Shown here: piece after piece, positions 16,276 to 24,844 of the stretch
Layout of the letters: each line of letters begins with the position of its first letter
Numbering within the stretch: position 1 is the first letter of the stretch
DNA from: MTP4 sp052056915
GTDB lineage: Archaea > Halobacteriota > Methanosarcinia > Methanosarcinales > Methanosarcinaceae
Reading direction: 5' to 3'
Length of the DNA stretch: 64,000 bases
NCBI RefSeq assembly: GCF_052056915.1
Contig: NZ_CP195119.1
Location: forward strand, 2,356,001-2,420,000
The notes under the pieces: model-generated
What the model saw: only the letters and a program-made list of their open reading frames with translations
What the model was told of the DNA's origin: nothing
Databases searched by the model: none
Made by a program: the position numbers and the translations under genes

Positions 16276-16733
16276 AGGTATGGCCGGAAAATTAGAGATA
16301 AATTTTTATAATAGGAATTGTTTCTATAATGCCTTGAATATATTATTAATGTCTGGAGAATGGAAACACATATAAACTCAAGTTTCAATAAGGTACTAAC
16401 CTATCAGGGTTATTTACTTTAATCCAACGAGTATTCAATTTGAGTTTAACATGTCTCACATCTAGTGCGATTTCCGAAATGCGAACCTGAGCGGGGTTTT
16501 GCTATTTAATAAAAGGTTTTTCAGTAGCATGCCAGACGTCTGTCTAAAGATTTTCACAGGCAAAGTTGTATGCTTCTTACCCGCAGGTTTTTAGCGTTCG
16601 GAACGGTTTTTTGTGCCCGGGATCCGGGCAATAAGACAGCTTTTTGCAGTCACGGTTGCATCAAATCCTTGGTATACTTCTTATTTGCTGCCGTGTATCT
16701 GCTGCATGTTCATAGAAGTGTTAATGTTAAATA
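16276..16733. other. Gene-free region with two palindromes
   Basis: No protein gene is supported. It holds a perfect 10-bp palindrome CAGACGTCTG (16533-16542) and a 6-bp hairpin GCCCGG-gat-CCGGGC (16615-16629) in an otherwise AT-rich context, with several TATA-like stretches around 16310-16375. It could contain a small RNA gene or the distal promoter and leader of prf1. Confidence 0.4.
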
Positions 16734-16849
16734 ATTAAACTGACCGAGTTATCAAATTAATGATTAAACTGACCGAATTATCAAATTAATGATTAAACTG
16801 ACCGAATTATCAAATTAATGATTAAATTGACTGAATAATTAGATTAATA
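16734..16849. repeat. 29-bp tandem repeat, 4 copies
   Basis: Four direct copies of a 29-bp unit start at 16734, 16763, 16792 and 16821; the first differs at one base and the last is more degenerate. Each begins attaaactgaccgaattatc. The array ends about 50 bp before the release-factor gene. Confidence 0.88.
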
Positions 16850-16898
16850 CTTAGATTAACTATCGTTCGATCACTTTCTTCATCGGGGAATTCTAAAA

Positions 16899-18146
16899 AT
16901 GACTGAACAATCAGCACACGAAAAATACGAATTCAAAAAGAAACTTGAGGGTCTCCGGGATAAACGGGGGAGAGGCACTGAACTGATCTCCCTTTATATC
17001 CCTCATGATAAGCAGATCTCGGATGTCACAAACCAGCTCAAGGATGAACACGGGCAGGCTTCGAATATCAAGTCCAAGCTTACCAGGACAAACGTGCAGG
17101 GTGCGATCGAGTCCCTCTTATCAAGGCTCAGATACCTGGATAAGGTGCCTGAAAACGGGATCGTCTACTTTACAGGGGCTGTGGACATCGGAGCGAACAA
17201 GACCAGCATGGAAAGTGAGGTCATTTACCCTCCTGACCCCATTATCACTTACAAGTACCACTGTGACTCTGCCTTTTACCTCGAACCCCTTGAAGATATG
17301 CTCAAGGACAAGAGCACTTTCGGGCTGCTAGTCCTGGACCGCAGGGAGGCTACCGTAGGACTCCTTGTCGGGAAGAAGATTCAGGCTTTCCGCCGCCTGA
17401 CTTCCACGGTTCCGGGCAAGCAGAGGAAAGGTGGGCAGAGTGCACACAGGTTCCAGCAGCTCAGGCTCATTGCTATCCATGAGTTCTATAAACGGATCGG
17501 GGACGCTGCAAGTGATATATTCATGTCGGTCGATCACAAGGACCTTAAAGGCGTCCTGATTGGTGGCCCTTCCCCCACAAAAGAAGAGTTCTACGACGGG
17601 GAGTTTTTCCACCACGAGATCCTGAAAAAGATCCTCGGGCTCTTTGACGTTGCCTACACCGACGAATCGGGCCTGTCTGAGCTTGTAAACGCAGCTGCAG
17701 ACAAGCTCCAGGACCTTGAGCTAACTGCCCAGAAAAATGTGGTCCAGGATTTCTTCAAGGAACTGATTTCCGACTCCGGAAAAGTAGCCTATGGGGAAGA
17801 CCAGGTCCGGGCAAACCTTGAAATCGGGGCTGTGGAAAAGCTCCTGCTCTCCGAAGACTTGCGGGCTGAAAGGGTTACCACGAAGTGCAGTGTTTGCGGG
17901 TTTGAAAATAAGTGGACCAGACACTGGAAACCTGGGGAAGCAGCACCTACCGCCGGAAACTGCCCTAAATGCGGCTCCTCTCTGGAAGTCACGGACGTAA
18001 CGGATATTGTGGACGAACTTTCCGAACTCTGCGATCAGAGCGGGACAAAAGTTGTTTTTGTGTCCACGGACTTCGACGAAGGGGCTCAGCTCATGAGTGC
18101 CTTTGGCGGAATTGCCGCAATCCTGAGGTACAACACGGGAATCTGA
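16899..18146 (+). CDS. prf1: Peptide chain release factor aRF1
   Basis: A 415-residue class I release factor that recognises all three stop codons in the ribosomal A site and triggers peptide release. The stop-codon recognition motif NIKS is at residues 56-59 and the catalytic GGQ at 178-180 (QRKGGQSAHRF). The C-terminal domain (about 275-415), which binds the GTPase partner aIF1A/aEF1A-type factor and ABCE1, carries a four-Cys zinc-like motif (CSVCG...CPKCGSS), seen in many archaeal aRF1 proteins. Start at the ATG at 16899. Length is normal. Confidence 0.96.
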   Translation: MTEQSAHEKYEFKKKLEGLRDKRGRGTELISLYIPHDKQISDVTNQLKDEHGQASNIKSKLTRTNVQGAIESLLSRLRYLDKVPENGIVYFTGAVDIGANKTSMESEVIYPPDPIITYKYHCDSAFYLEPLEDMLKDKSTFGLLVLDRREATVGLLVGKKIQAFRRLTSTVPGKQRKGGQSAHRFQQLRLIAIHEFYKRIGDAASDIFMSVDHKDLKGVLIGGPSPTKEEFYDGEFFHHEILKKILGLFDVAYTDESGLSELVNAAADKLQDLELTAQKNVVQDFFKELISDSGKVAYGEDQVRANLEIGAVEKLLLSEDLRAERVTTKCSVCGFENKWTRHWKPGEAAPTAGNCPKCGSSLEVTDVTDIVDELSELCDQSGTKVVFVSTDFDEGAQLMSAFGGIAAILRYNTGI

Positions 18147-18206
18147 TCCCGTCTACCTCTCTCCTCTCTTTTTGACCGGGATCCGGGTCCCACACCTGTC
18201 ATTACC

Positions 18207-18310
18207 TAATAATACTCCATAATGACCCAATAATACTCCATAATACTCCATAATGACCCAATAATACTCCATAATACTCCATAATGACCCAATAATAACC
18301 CAATAATTTT
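18207..18310. repeat. Tandem repeat of taatactcca/taatgaccca units
   Basis: Alternating 10-11-bp units (taatactcca and taatgaccca) form a higher-order repeat of about 31 bp, in roughly three copies, between prf1 and argS. Confidence 0.82.
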
Positions 18311-18415
18311 TATCAGATCATTATTCTATTAGGTCAAATTAGATCAGGATTAGATCAGATCGGATTATCCCGTCAGATACACTATTAGATTTAACAATTT
18401 TCACAGGTGATTTTC

Positions 18416-20125
18416 TTGTTCCTTGAACTTAAGACTCAGGCTGCATTAATCTTAAAAGACGCGATCAAGAGTGCCGGGTTTGAAATCGAGGATTCCGAAC
18501 TCTATTTCGAAACCTCTCCTCATGCCGACCTTGCGAGCAGGGCCGCCTTCAAGCTGGCCAGCCTTGCCAGGAAAAACCCGAAAGAGCTTGCCTCTCTTAT
18601 CGCCTCGAAGATCGAAATCCCTGACGGTTCCTATGTCGGGGAAGTAAAAGCCGTAGGCCCCTACATCAACTTCTGGGCTTCCAGGTGCTATCTGGAAGGG
18701 ACTGTGAAAGCCGTCCGGGAAGAGCAGGAAAAGTTTGGCTGCGGAGCCCCGAAGGACAAAATCCTCCTTGAACACACTTCCGCAAACCCGAACGGGCCCC
18801 TCCATGTGGGGCACATCCGCAACTCCATTATAGGGGACACCCTCGCCAGGATCCTGAAGCGTGCAGGGTACGATGTAGAGGTCCAGTACTATGTCAATGA
18901 CATGGGCCGCCAGATTGCTGTGGTTTCCTGGGCTTGCGAGCGCTTTGAGCTGGACCTCTCCAAAAAGTCGGACTCCGCCATTGCCGAGGTCTACATCAAA
19001 GCCAACGCCGCTCTTGAAGAGCGTCCGGAATCCGTGGAGTACATCGACTCCCTTATGGAAAAAGTGGAGGCAGGGGATGTCGAGACCATCGAGAGCTTTG
19101 ATAAGGCCGTGTCTCTTTCCGTTGCAGGCATCAAGGAAACCCTGCTGCGCCTGAACGTCTCCCACGACAAATTCGTAAAGGAATCAACCTTCCTGAAATC
19201 CGGAGCCGTGCATGACATCGTGGAGCGTATCAAGGCCACCGGCAGGACTGACATCGACAAAGGAGCTCTTGTGGTAGACCTTTCAGACTACGGTTTTGAA
19301 AAGACCCTGGTCATCCAGCGCTCGAACGGTACCTCCCTTTACACGACGAGGGACCTTGCCTACCACGAGTGGAAAGCCACCCAGGCCGACCGTGTAATCG
19401 ACGTCTTCGGGGCCGACCACAAACTGATCTCAGGCCAGCTCAGGGCTACCCTGAACTCTATCGGCATCCAGGAACCCGAAGTCGTGATCTTCGAGTTTGT
19501 CTCCCTCCCTGAAGGCTCCATGAGCACCCGCCGCGGGCAGTTCATCAGTGCCGACGACCTCTTTGACAAAGTAACCACAGAGGCCTTCGAGCAGGTCGAG
19601 TCCCGCCGTCCGGACACCTCCGAGGAATTCAAGCGCGAAGTCGCCGAGATGGTCGGTATGGGTGCCGTACGCTACGACATCGTCAGGGTCTCCCCCGAAA
19701 AGTCCACGGTCTTCAACTGGAAAGAAGCCATGGACTTCGAAAAGCAGGGTGCCCCTTACATCCAGTACTCCCACGCCCGTGCCTGCAGCATCCTCGAAAA
19801 AGCAAAAGAAGAGGTTGCCTGGGCTCCTAATGCCGAAATCGATTCCTCTCTCCTTGTCGAGGACAGCGAGATTGCCCTTATCAAGAAGATGGCGCTCTTT
19901 GACAGCATCATCGACAACTGCGCCCGGGAACTCAAGCCCCACACCCTCGCCATCTACGCCCGCGAACTCGCCGATGCCTTCAACCAGTTCTACCGCTTCG
20001 TTCCGGTTATTGCCGCAGAAGACGAACAGGTAAGGGCTGCCAGGCTTGCTCTCGCGGACTGCGCAAGGATCGTGATCGCAAACGCCCTGGACACGCTGGG
20101 AATCGGTGCGCCGGAATCGATGTGA
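18416..20125 (+). CDS. argS: Arginyl-tRNA synthetase
   Basis: A 569-residue class I synthetase that charges tRNA-Arg. An N-terminal additional domain (about 1-110) binds the tRNA elbow. The HIGH-type ATP motif is HVGHIRNS, within ANPNGPLHVGH. The KMSKS-equivalent loop is MSTRRG (in GSMSTRRGQF), as in many archaeal and bacterial ArgRS that lack a canonical Lys. The C-terminal helical anticodon domain ends ALDTLGIGAPESM. The frame is open to a GTG at 18407, but I place the start at the TTG at 18416 because the protein then begins MFLELK, as the family does. No ATG is available nearby. Confidence 0.94.
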   Translation: MFLELKTQAALILKDAIKSAGFEIEDSELYFETSPHADLASRAAFKLASLARKNPKELASLIASKIEIPDGSYVGEVKAVGPYINFWASRCYLEGTVKAVREEQEKFGCGAPKDKILLEHTSANPNGPLHVGHIRNSIIGDTLARILKRAGYDVEVQYYVNDMGRQIAVVSWACERFELDLSKKSDSAIAEVYIKANAALEERPESVEYIDSLMEKVEAGDVETIESFDKAVSLSVAGIKETLLRLNVSHDKFVKESTFLKSGAVHDIVERIKATGRTDIDKGALVVDLSDYGFEKTLVIQRSNGTSLYTTRDLAYHEWKATQADRVIDVFGADHKLISGQLRATLNSIGIQEPEVVIFEFVSLPEGSMSTRRGQFISADDLFDKVTTEAFEQVESRRPDTSEEFKREVAEMVGMGAVRYDIVRVSPEKSTVFNWKEAMDFEKQGAPYIQYSHARACSILEKAKEEVAWAPNAEIDSSLLVEDSEIALIKKMALFDSIIDNCARELKPHTLAIYARELADAFNQFYRFVPVIAAEDEQVRAARLALADCARIVIANALDTLGIGAPESM

Positions 20126-20140
20126 AGAAAGCGGTGTCCC

Positions 20141-20215
20141 GTTTTCCTTTCTTTTCTTTTCTTTTCTTTTCTTTTCTTTCCCTTTTTCCTTCTTTCCTTT
20201 TTTCCCTTATTTTCT
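20141..20215 (+). terminator. U-rich tract after argS
   Basis: A (ttttc)n-type pyrimidine tract of about 70 nt begins roughly 15 nt after the argS stop. It resembles the tracts after taw1 and the first MetE-like gene and probably marks the 3' end of the transcript. Confidence 0.5.
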
Positions 20216-20353
20216 CATTATTATACCATTTTTTGCCTTATGTTCCCTTGTTTTCATCCCAAGATACCTTTTTTCGAGTAGATTTTCAGAAGCCGGGGCT
20301 CTCACCGGGTGCCGAAGGCTGCCGGCCTTTTCATGACAGTGATTTAAAAATGA

Positions 20354-20640
20354 GGGCAGGAAATCTGGTACTATGATATGTCGGATATCAAGGTGCTGAA
20401 GAAGAGTCCACTTACCCTCAATAAGTTTGATGATTTCCTTAACAGGCTGCACTCTGAGAAGAAGAGGATAAAATCAGTGAGAAAAGCTGGTTTGTGGAAA
20501 TTGAAGAGGTCAAAAAGAAGAATTATGACATCAAGGCGGTCAATCCCAATATCAAGGAGAAAGGGATTCCGAAGCCTGAAGAGCTTATTAAGATTATTGA
20601 AGAGGCTCAGGTTAAGATTATGAAGGGTTGCAGAAGTTGA
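20354..20640 (+). pseudogene. Remnant of type I restriction-modification methylase HsdM (C-terminus only)
   Basis: Read from 20357, the frame gives QEIWYYDMSDIKVLKKSPLT then LNKFDDFLNRL; after a frameshift near 20455-20467 it continues SEKSWFVEIEEVKKKNYDIK and AVNPN to a stop at 20640. The WYYDM, NPLT-like, SW-V-IEE and NYD-AVNPN blocks are those of the C-terminal end of HsdM adenine methylases. In-frame stops lie just upstream (about 20351 and 20345) and no catalytic NPPF region is present, so the gene is dead. The flanking DNA also holds a toxin-antitoxin pair, consistent with a decayed defence locus. Confidence 0.72.
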
Positions 20641-20889
20641 AGGAGATTTCCTGAAATCTGCAATTTTTGTTTTTTGGGCAATTCTGTTCTCTTTCTTTCT
20701 TCATTTTTGTTTTTAGACCGGGAAAGGCCGTTCGCAAGCGAATGGAGACAAAGACGGCCATATATGCCATTCCGGTTGCTTTGGATAAGATCTCCTATCA
20801 ATCTTAAATTGCCTTATCTCTTTTCCTGCTATAGCTAATTATAACCAGTCATAGTAAGTTATAAGTAAAAGCCAATTATAGAACTAAAT

Positions 20890-21114
20890 ATGGCTGAAAC
20901 GACGACCATCCAGGTTAAACAGAGCACGAAAGAAGTTCTGGAACGCATGAAAATCTACAAGCGAGAAACCTACAATGACGTCCTGGAAAGGCTGATAGAA
21001 GAGGTCCAGGAACTGAACGAAGAGACAAAAAAAGAAATTGAACTTGCCCGAAAAGGGGTTGAAGAAGGCAGGTACGTAACGCACGAAAAACTGAAAGAAG
21101 AGCTTGGATTCTGA
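20890..21114 (+). CDS. Antitoxin-like protein of a type II toxin-antitoxin pair
   Basis: A 74-residue protein with an N-terminal beta strand and helices (TTIQVKQSTKEVLERMKIYKRE TYNDVLERLI, read with a break) typical of the short VapB/RelB-like DUF7557 antitoxins of archaea. The Glu/Lys-rich helical C-terminal part (about 40-70) would wrap the toxin. It lies 13 nt before the RelE/ParE-like gene, the usual antitoxin-first order. Such antitoxins bind the operon promoter and repress it together with the toxin. Family call moderate, pairing strong. Confidence 0.78.
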   Translation: MAETTTIQVKQSTKEVLERMKIYKRETYNDVLERLIEEVQELNEETKKEIELARKGVEEGRYVTHEKLKEELGF

Positions 21115-21127
21115 GAATGGGGTTCTG

Positions 21128-21379
21128 ATGCGTTTTCAAATCATTTGGTCCGAACCTGCGGCAGAGCAACTTAGAAAACTTAACCGTCAGCTAGCAAAAC
21201 GCATTTTCCGTAAAGTTTCGGAGCTTCAGGAAGATCCTTACCGTTATGTGACAAAACTTGTTGGGTCTCCAAATTACCGGCTGAGAGTAGGTGACTACAG
21301 GGTGATTCTGGAGATTCAGGGCAGCATTCTGGTGATACTCGCACTTAAAGTCGGGCACCGAAGGGAAATTTACAAATGA
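21128..21379 (+). CDS. RelE/ParE-family toxin
   Basis: An 83-residue protein beginning MRFQIIWSEPAAEQLRKL, the classic RelE/ParE N-terminus, with the family's central KLVGSPNYRLRVGDYRVI block and C-terminal VGHRREIYK. In RelE these Arg/Lys/Tyr residues cut mRNA on the ribosome; in ParE relatives they poison gyrase. YRLRVGDYR and the basic terminal HRREIY favour a RelE-type RNase. I start it at the ATG at 21128; an upstream TTG at 21104 would overlap the antitoxin gene. Together with 20890-21114 it is an intact-looking module. Confidence 0.85.
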   Translation: MRFQIIWSEPAAEQLRKLNRQLAKRIFRKVSELQEDPYRYVTKLVGSPNYRLRVGDYRVILEIQGSILVILALKVGHRREIYK

Positions 21380-21440
21380 AAGCTTGATGTAACGTTTTTT
21401 ATGCGGGTTTTCAGGTTATTTCAGTCAATTTTTATGGAGA

Positions 21441-21539
21441 ATGCTGGGCACGAGCTATCGAGAACTGGTCAAACAAAAAAGAGACACTCTCATTGAAATG
21501 ACTGATGGTTTTGGAGACCAATCCCTTAACGAAAAATAA
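21441..21539 (+). CDS. Possible 32-residue small protein
   Basis: A short frame encoding MLGTSYRELVKQKRDTLIEM and twelve more residues follows the toxin gene. It has amphipathic helix character and a plausible GGAGA ribosome-binding site overlapping its start (21436-21440), but there is no recognised family. It could be a gene fragment left by rearrangement near the HsdM remnant. Low confidence. Confidence 0.25.
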   Translation: MLGTSYRELVKQKRDTLIEMTDGFGDQSLNEK

Positions 21540-21715
21540 TCAAACTTATATGATTTCCGTGAAGTTTGGACCGGAAACTGGTCCGAATATTTTAAAACGG
21601 ATACTTTAACGGATTCCCTGAACAAAGTCTCTCCACTTCTAAACTTTCACGATACAATTCTTAGCCGGAACAATTCCAATAGTTATAATACAGGCTAACA
21701 TATTAAATACTGAAT

Positions 21716-22759
21716 ATGCAGGACGTCACATTTATCGACGGAGGCAGCCTCCCGGTCCCTGAGGGTGTTACAAGGGATTGGTTCAAGGCTGCTGCTGAGT
21801 CAAGGGCTGAGGATGAAAAGCTTTTTTCCCTCGTCAGGGAGGCTTTCCAGAGGAAAATCGATGTTGGGGTCCATGTTCCCACTTACCCCCAGTACCGGGA
21901 CATGATAGGGCAGTTTCTGGATATCATCAAGGATGAAAAGAACTGCTACGAGCCCTATGCCTTAAAAGAAGAGAACGCGAAGATCCTTGAGCTTGAAATC
22001 ATCGATGAGGTCGCAAAGCGGTATAAGGAGGAGACCGGGAAAACCCTGGAAGTCAGGGTCTGCGTGGCGGGCCCCACCGACCTTTACCTCCAGGCTTTCG
22101 GAACTAGCATGTTCAGGGACGCTTACCACTACATGGCCATGAACATTGATCGCTTTGTCAGGAAGGCTTTTGAAACTGCAAAGAACTTCAAGATCAGGAC
22201 CATTGCCCTGGACGAACCGAGCCTGGGGATGAACGACCGGATCCAGTTTTTTGACCCTGACATCGTCTCTGCGCTTACCCTGGCTTCCACCTATGCCCGG
22301 CAGCAGGGGGCTGATGTGGAGATCCACCTGCATTCCCCCTTGAAGTATAAGGTCGTCTGTGAAACTCCGATCAACGTGATCGGGGTGGAATATGCAGCAA
22401 CTCCTTCTTACCTTGACCTCTTTGACAGGGAATACCTGGAAGCGTCAGGTACCTATGTCAGGCTCGGGGTTTCGAGGACTGATATTGGAAACCTCATCGG
22501 TGCCATCAACGAAAAGTATGAGGTCAATGCCTGGAAGGAAAAGGAGTATATGCAAAAGATCGTAACTGAAATGGAAACTCCGGAAGTCATAAAGAAGAGG
22601 CTTGAAACAGCCTGTGCTGTCCTCGGGGACCGGATCAGGTACGCAAGCCCGGACTGCGGCCTTGCTTTCTGGCCGGACCAGGAACTTGCATTCAAATTGC
22701 TTGAGAATACGGCAAAAGGAATCGATGCGTTTAACGCTGAAAACAGGGGCAAGGAATAA
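21716..22759 (+). CDS. MetE-C-like (core-MetE) methyltransferase, copy 1
   Basis: A 347-residue protein equivalent to the catalytic C-terminal barrel of cobalamin-independent methionine synthase, without the folate-binding N-terminal half. Proteins of this core type in archaea and some anaerobes transfer methyl groups from methylcobamide or corrinoid proteins to homocysteine. The barrel blocks are clear: ALDEPSLG, VEIHLHS, NVIGVE and SPDCGL. Of the four MetE zinc ligands, His (HLHS), Glu (VIGVE) and Cys (PDCGL) are present, but the HxC cysteine is replaced by Pro. A conserved Cys ten residues on (VVCETP) might substitute. A similar gene follows at 22976. Exact substrate uncertain. Confidence 0.85.
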   Translation: MQDVTFIDGGSLPVPEGVTRDWFKAAAESRAEDEKLFSLVREAFQRKIDVGVHVPTYPQYRDMIGQFLDIIKDEKNCYEPYALKEENAKILELEIIDEVAKRYKEETGKTLEVRVCVAGPTDLYLQAFGTSMFRDAYHYMAMNIDRFVRKAFETAKNFKIRTIALDEPSLGMNDRIQFFDPDIVSALTLASTYARQQGADVEIHLHSPLKYKVVCETPINVIGVEYAATPSYLDLFDREYLEASGTYVRLGVSRTDIGNLIGAINEKYEVNAWKEKEYMQKIVTEMETPEVIKKRLETACAVLGDRIRYASPDCGLAFWPDQELAFKLLENTAKGIDAFNAENRGKE

Positions 22760-22763
22760 AATT

Positions 22764-22885
22764 TCCAATTATTCCTTTTCCTTTTTCTTTTTCTTTTCCT
22801 TTTCCTTTTCTTCTCCTTTTCCTTTTCTTCTTTTTCTTTTTCTTTTTGCTTTTTCTTTCTGTTTTTTCTTTCTGTTTTTTCGGAT
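22764..22885 (+). terminator. U-rich tract between the two MetE-like genes
   Basis: About 110 nt of pyrimidine (repeats of ttttcctttt and tttttctttt) start just after the stop of copy 1. It probably ends that transcript, so the two copies are likely separate transcription units. Confidence 0.5.
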
Positions 22886-22975
22886 TTTCAGGGTTTTTCT
22901 ATTTCCACATCAATTTTTTTATAATTATGGAGTCTTTCCAATAATGCTAAATCCTCCAAGGTATACTAACTGGGC

Positions 22976-24010
22976 ATGGAAGAAATCATCTTTGACGATA
23001 TCGGGAGCTATCCCCTTCCGGACGGCGTGAGCAAGGAATGGGTCCAGAACGCCTTTAAGACGAGGGAGGAGGATGAAAAACTTTTCACGGTAATCAATGA
23101 CGCTTTCCAGCAGAAAATTGATGCGGGAGTGCAGGTCCCCACCTATCCCCAGTACCAGGACATGAACGAGCAGTTCTTGAAAGTTATCCGGGATGAGAGC
23201 TGCTGTGATGGACCTTTTGAAGTGAAGCTTGAGTGTGCCAGGATCGAAGAGCTTGATGCCATAGAAAGCGTTGCAAAGGCTTACAAAGAAAAATTCGGGG
23301 AAACCCTGCAGGTCAGGATCTGCGTGACCGGGCCTGCCGAACTTTACCTCAAGGAATTCGGGGGGAGGAATTATGCGGATATTTACTCTATTTTTGCAAA
23401 AAATGTTAATAAATTCGTCCGCAATTCCATGAAATCGGCAAAGAACTTCAAAATTGCCACGGTCTCCATTGACGAGCCCAGCATCGGGCTGAACCCTGAA
23501 CTTGCTTTTGATAATGATCAGATTATTTCTGCCCTCACCGATTGCTCGAAGGCTGCGAGTAAATGGGGCGCTGACGTGGAAATCCACCTCCACTCCGCCC
23601 TCTACTACAACCTGGCCTGTGAGACCCCAACCATCAATGTCATCGGTATGGAATCTGCAGGCACGCCTTCTTATATGGACCTTATAGACAAAAAAGTTCT
23701 TGAAGACACGGACTCTTTCCTGCGCGTCGGGATTGCAAGGACTGATATCTACACTCTTGCAGGTGCCCTGAACGAAAAGTACAACACAAACGTCTGGAAA
23801 GAGTCGAAGTACCTGCCCGAAATCGTCACGGAACTTGAGACCCCACAGGTGATTACAAAGCGGCTCAGGATTGCTTACAGGCGCTTCGGAAATCTTATTA
23901 AATACGTCGGCCCGGACTGCGGACTTGGTTCCTGGCCTAACCAGAAGATAGCTTTCATGCTGCTCTCAAACGTGGCTCAGGGCATCAAGGATTTCAGGGA
24001 ATGCCTGTAA
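22976..24010 (+). CDS. MetE-C-like (core-MetE) methyltransferase, copy 2
   Basis: A 344-residue paralogue of the preceding gene, similar along its whole length (about half the residues identical by eye). It has the same barrel blocks SIDEPSIG, VEIHLHS, NVIGME and GPDCGLGSWP. As in copy 1 the HxC zinc cysteine is absent (HSA instead of HMC), while His, Glu and the C-terminal Cys remain and a CETP cysteine follows. The shared loss suggests a subfamily trait rather than decay. Likely a methyl transfer from a corrinoid to a thiol; divergence between copies suggests different acceptors or donors. Confidence 0.84.
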   Translation: MEEIIFDDIGSYPLPDGVSKEWVQNAFKTREEDEKLFTVINDAFQQKIDAGVQVPTYPQYQDMNEQFLKVIRDESCCDGPFEVKLECARIEELDAIESVAKAYKEKFGETLQVRICVTGPAELYLKEFGGRNYADIYSIFAKNVNKFVRNSMKSAKNFKIATVSIDEPSIGLNPELAFDNDQIISALTDCSKAASKWGADVEIHLHSALYYNLACETPTINVIGMESAGTPSYMDLIDKKVLEDTDSFLRVGIARTDIYTLAGALNEKYNTNVWKESKYLPEIVTELETPQVITKRLRIAYRRFGNLIKYVGPDCGLGSWPNQKIAFMLLSNVAQGIKDFRECL

Positions 24011-24184
24011 CGATGCACGTTCCCCTGAATACCTATTTTTTCCACCGGAAACCTTGCATATTTGCATCTTCTCTAAAAAATTAGGCACCTGTTGCTGAAA
24101 CACAGTGGAAATAAAGGGGTGATGTTTTAAATATTTAACAGGTTTTTAAAATTATGTTTTTCCACTCTCTTTTTCATTCTTTTT

Positions 24185-24355
24185 TCAGTCATTTAACCTG
24201 CCGTGCCTTCTATCGATTTCGTCCATCATGTCAAGCATTTTCCGGATAGCGGTCCGGATAGCATCGGATTGGTTAACGAATTTTTTGTTTTCTCCCACGT
24301 GTTTGTTCAGGTCTTCCAGGAGTTCCTGGGGGATTTCAACGCTTACTTTTGGCAT
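24185..24355 (-). CDS. Small ribbon-helix-helix (CopG-like) DNA-binding protein
   Basis: A 56-residue protein, MPKVSVEIPQELLEDLNKHV followed by ENKKFVNQSDAIRTAIRKML. The beta strand followed by two helices with QSDAIRTAIRKML is the ribbon-helix-helix fold of CopG/NikR/Arc-like regulators, which bind DNA as dimers through the N-terminal strand. It is too short for common length cut-offs and easily missed. It is monocistronic on the minus strand, and no toxin partner is adjacent, so it is more likely a stand-alone regulator than an antitoxin. Confidence 0.8.
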   Translation of the reverse strand: MPKVSVEIPQELLEDLNKHVGENKKFVNQSDAIRTAIRKMLDMMDEIDRRHGRLND

Positions 24356-24611
24356 CAGGGTCACGCTCCAGTGGTAATATTCACAGTGATATTGTTTGAA
24401 GTGATAGGATCCAGTTTCATTGAAATAATGTTTAAGGGTGAAAATTATTAAACTGTAGCTTCCCTCTCGAAAATTTCAATGAATTCCCATGTAGATTGTG
24501 TGAGATAAAATGCATTTCTTCTATTTATATTTCAGATTGATTTCTCCCTAAAAAGGCTTTTCAGGCTGTTGTTGAAGGAAAAAGACAGAAATGGAAAAAG
24601 CAAAAGGATTC

Positions 24612-24703
24612 AACGAAAGGATAAACGAAAGGATAAACGAAAGGATAAACGAAAGGATAAACGAAAGGATAAATGAAAGGATAAACGAAAGGATAAATGA
24701 AAG
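24612..24703. repeat. 12-bp tandem repeat, 7-8 copies
   Basis: Seven to eight copies of aacgaaaggata, some with t for c, lie about 70 bp beyond the 3' end of tRNA-Lys. The repeating frame on the minus strand is a by-product of the 12-bp period, not a gene. Confidence 0.88.
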
Positions 24704-24770
24704 TAAAAATAAGGCTCTTTGCCAAAAAAGCAATTCTGAAAAAAACCCTTCAGAAAAGGAAGTAAATTAG

Positions 24771-24844
24771 CGGGCCCGAAGGGATTTGAACCCCCGGCCT
24801 ACGGATTAAGAGTCCGTCGCTCTGCCTGACTAAGCTACGGGCCC
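24771..24844 (-). tRNA. tRNA-Lys (anticodon CUU)
   Basis: The minus strand reads GGGCCCGTAGCTTAGTCAGG at the 5' end, with a 7-bp acceptor stem GGGCCCG/CGGGCCC, anticodon stem ACGGA/TCCGT around loop CTCTTAA (anticodon CTT), T-arm with GGTTCAAATCC and discriminator G. 74 nt, no intron, and no encoded CCA. Confidence 0.95.

Noticed and set aside
16734..16849. 29-bp repeats considered as a CRISPR array
   Set aside because: The copies abut directly with no unique spacers between them, and no cas genes are in the window.
24548..24733. 61-codon minus-strand frame with FILS repeats
   Set aside because: Product of the 12-bp tandem repeat at 24612-24703, not a gene.
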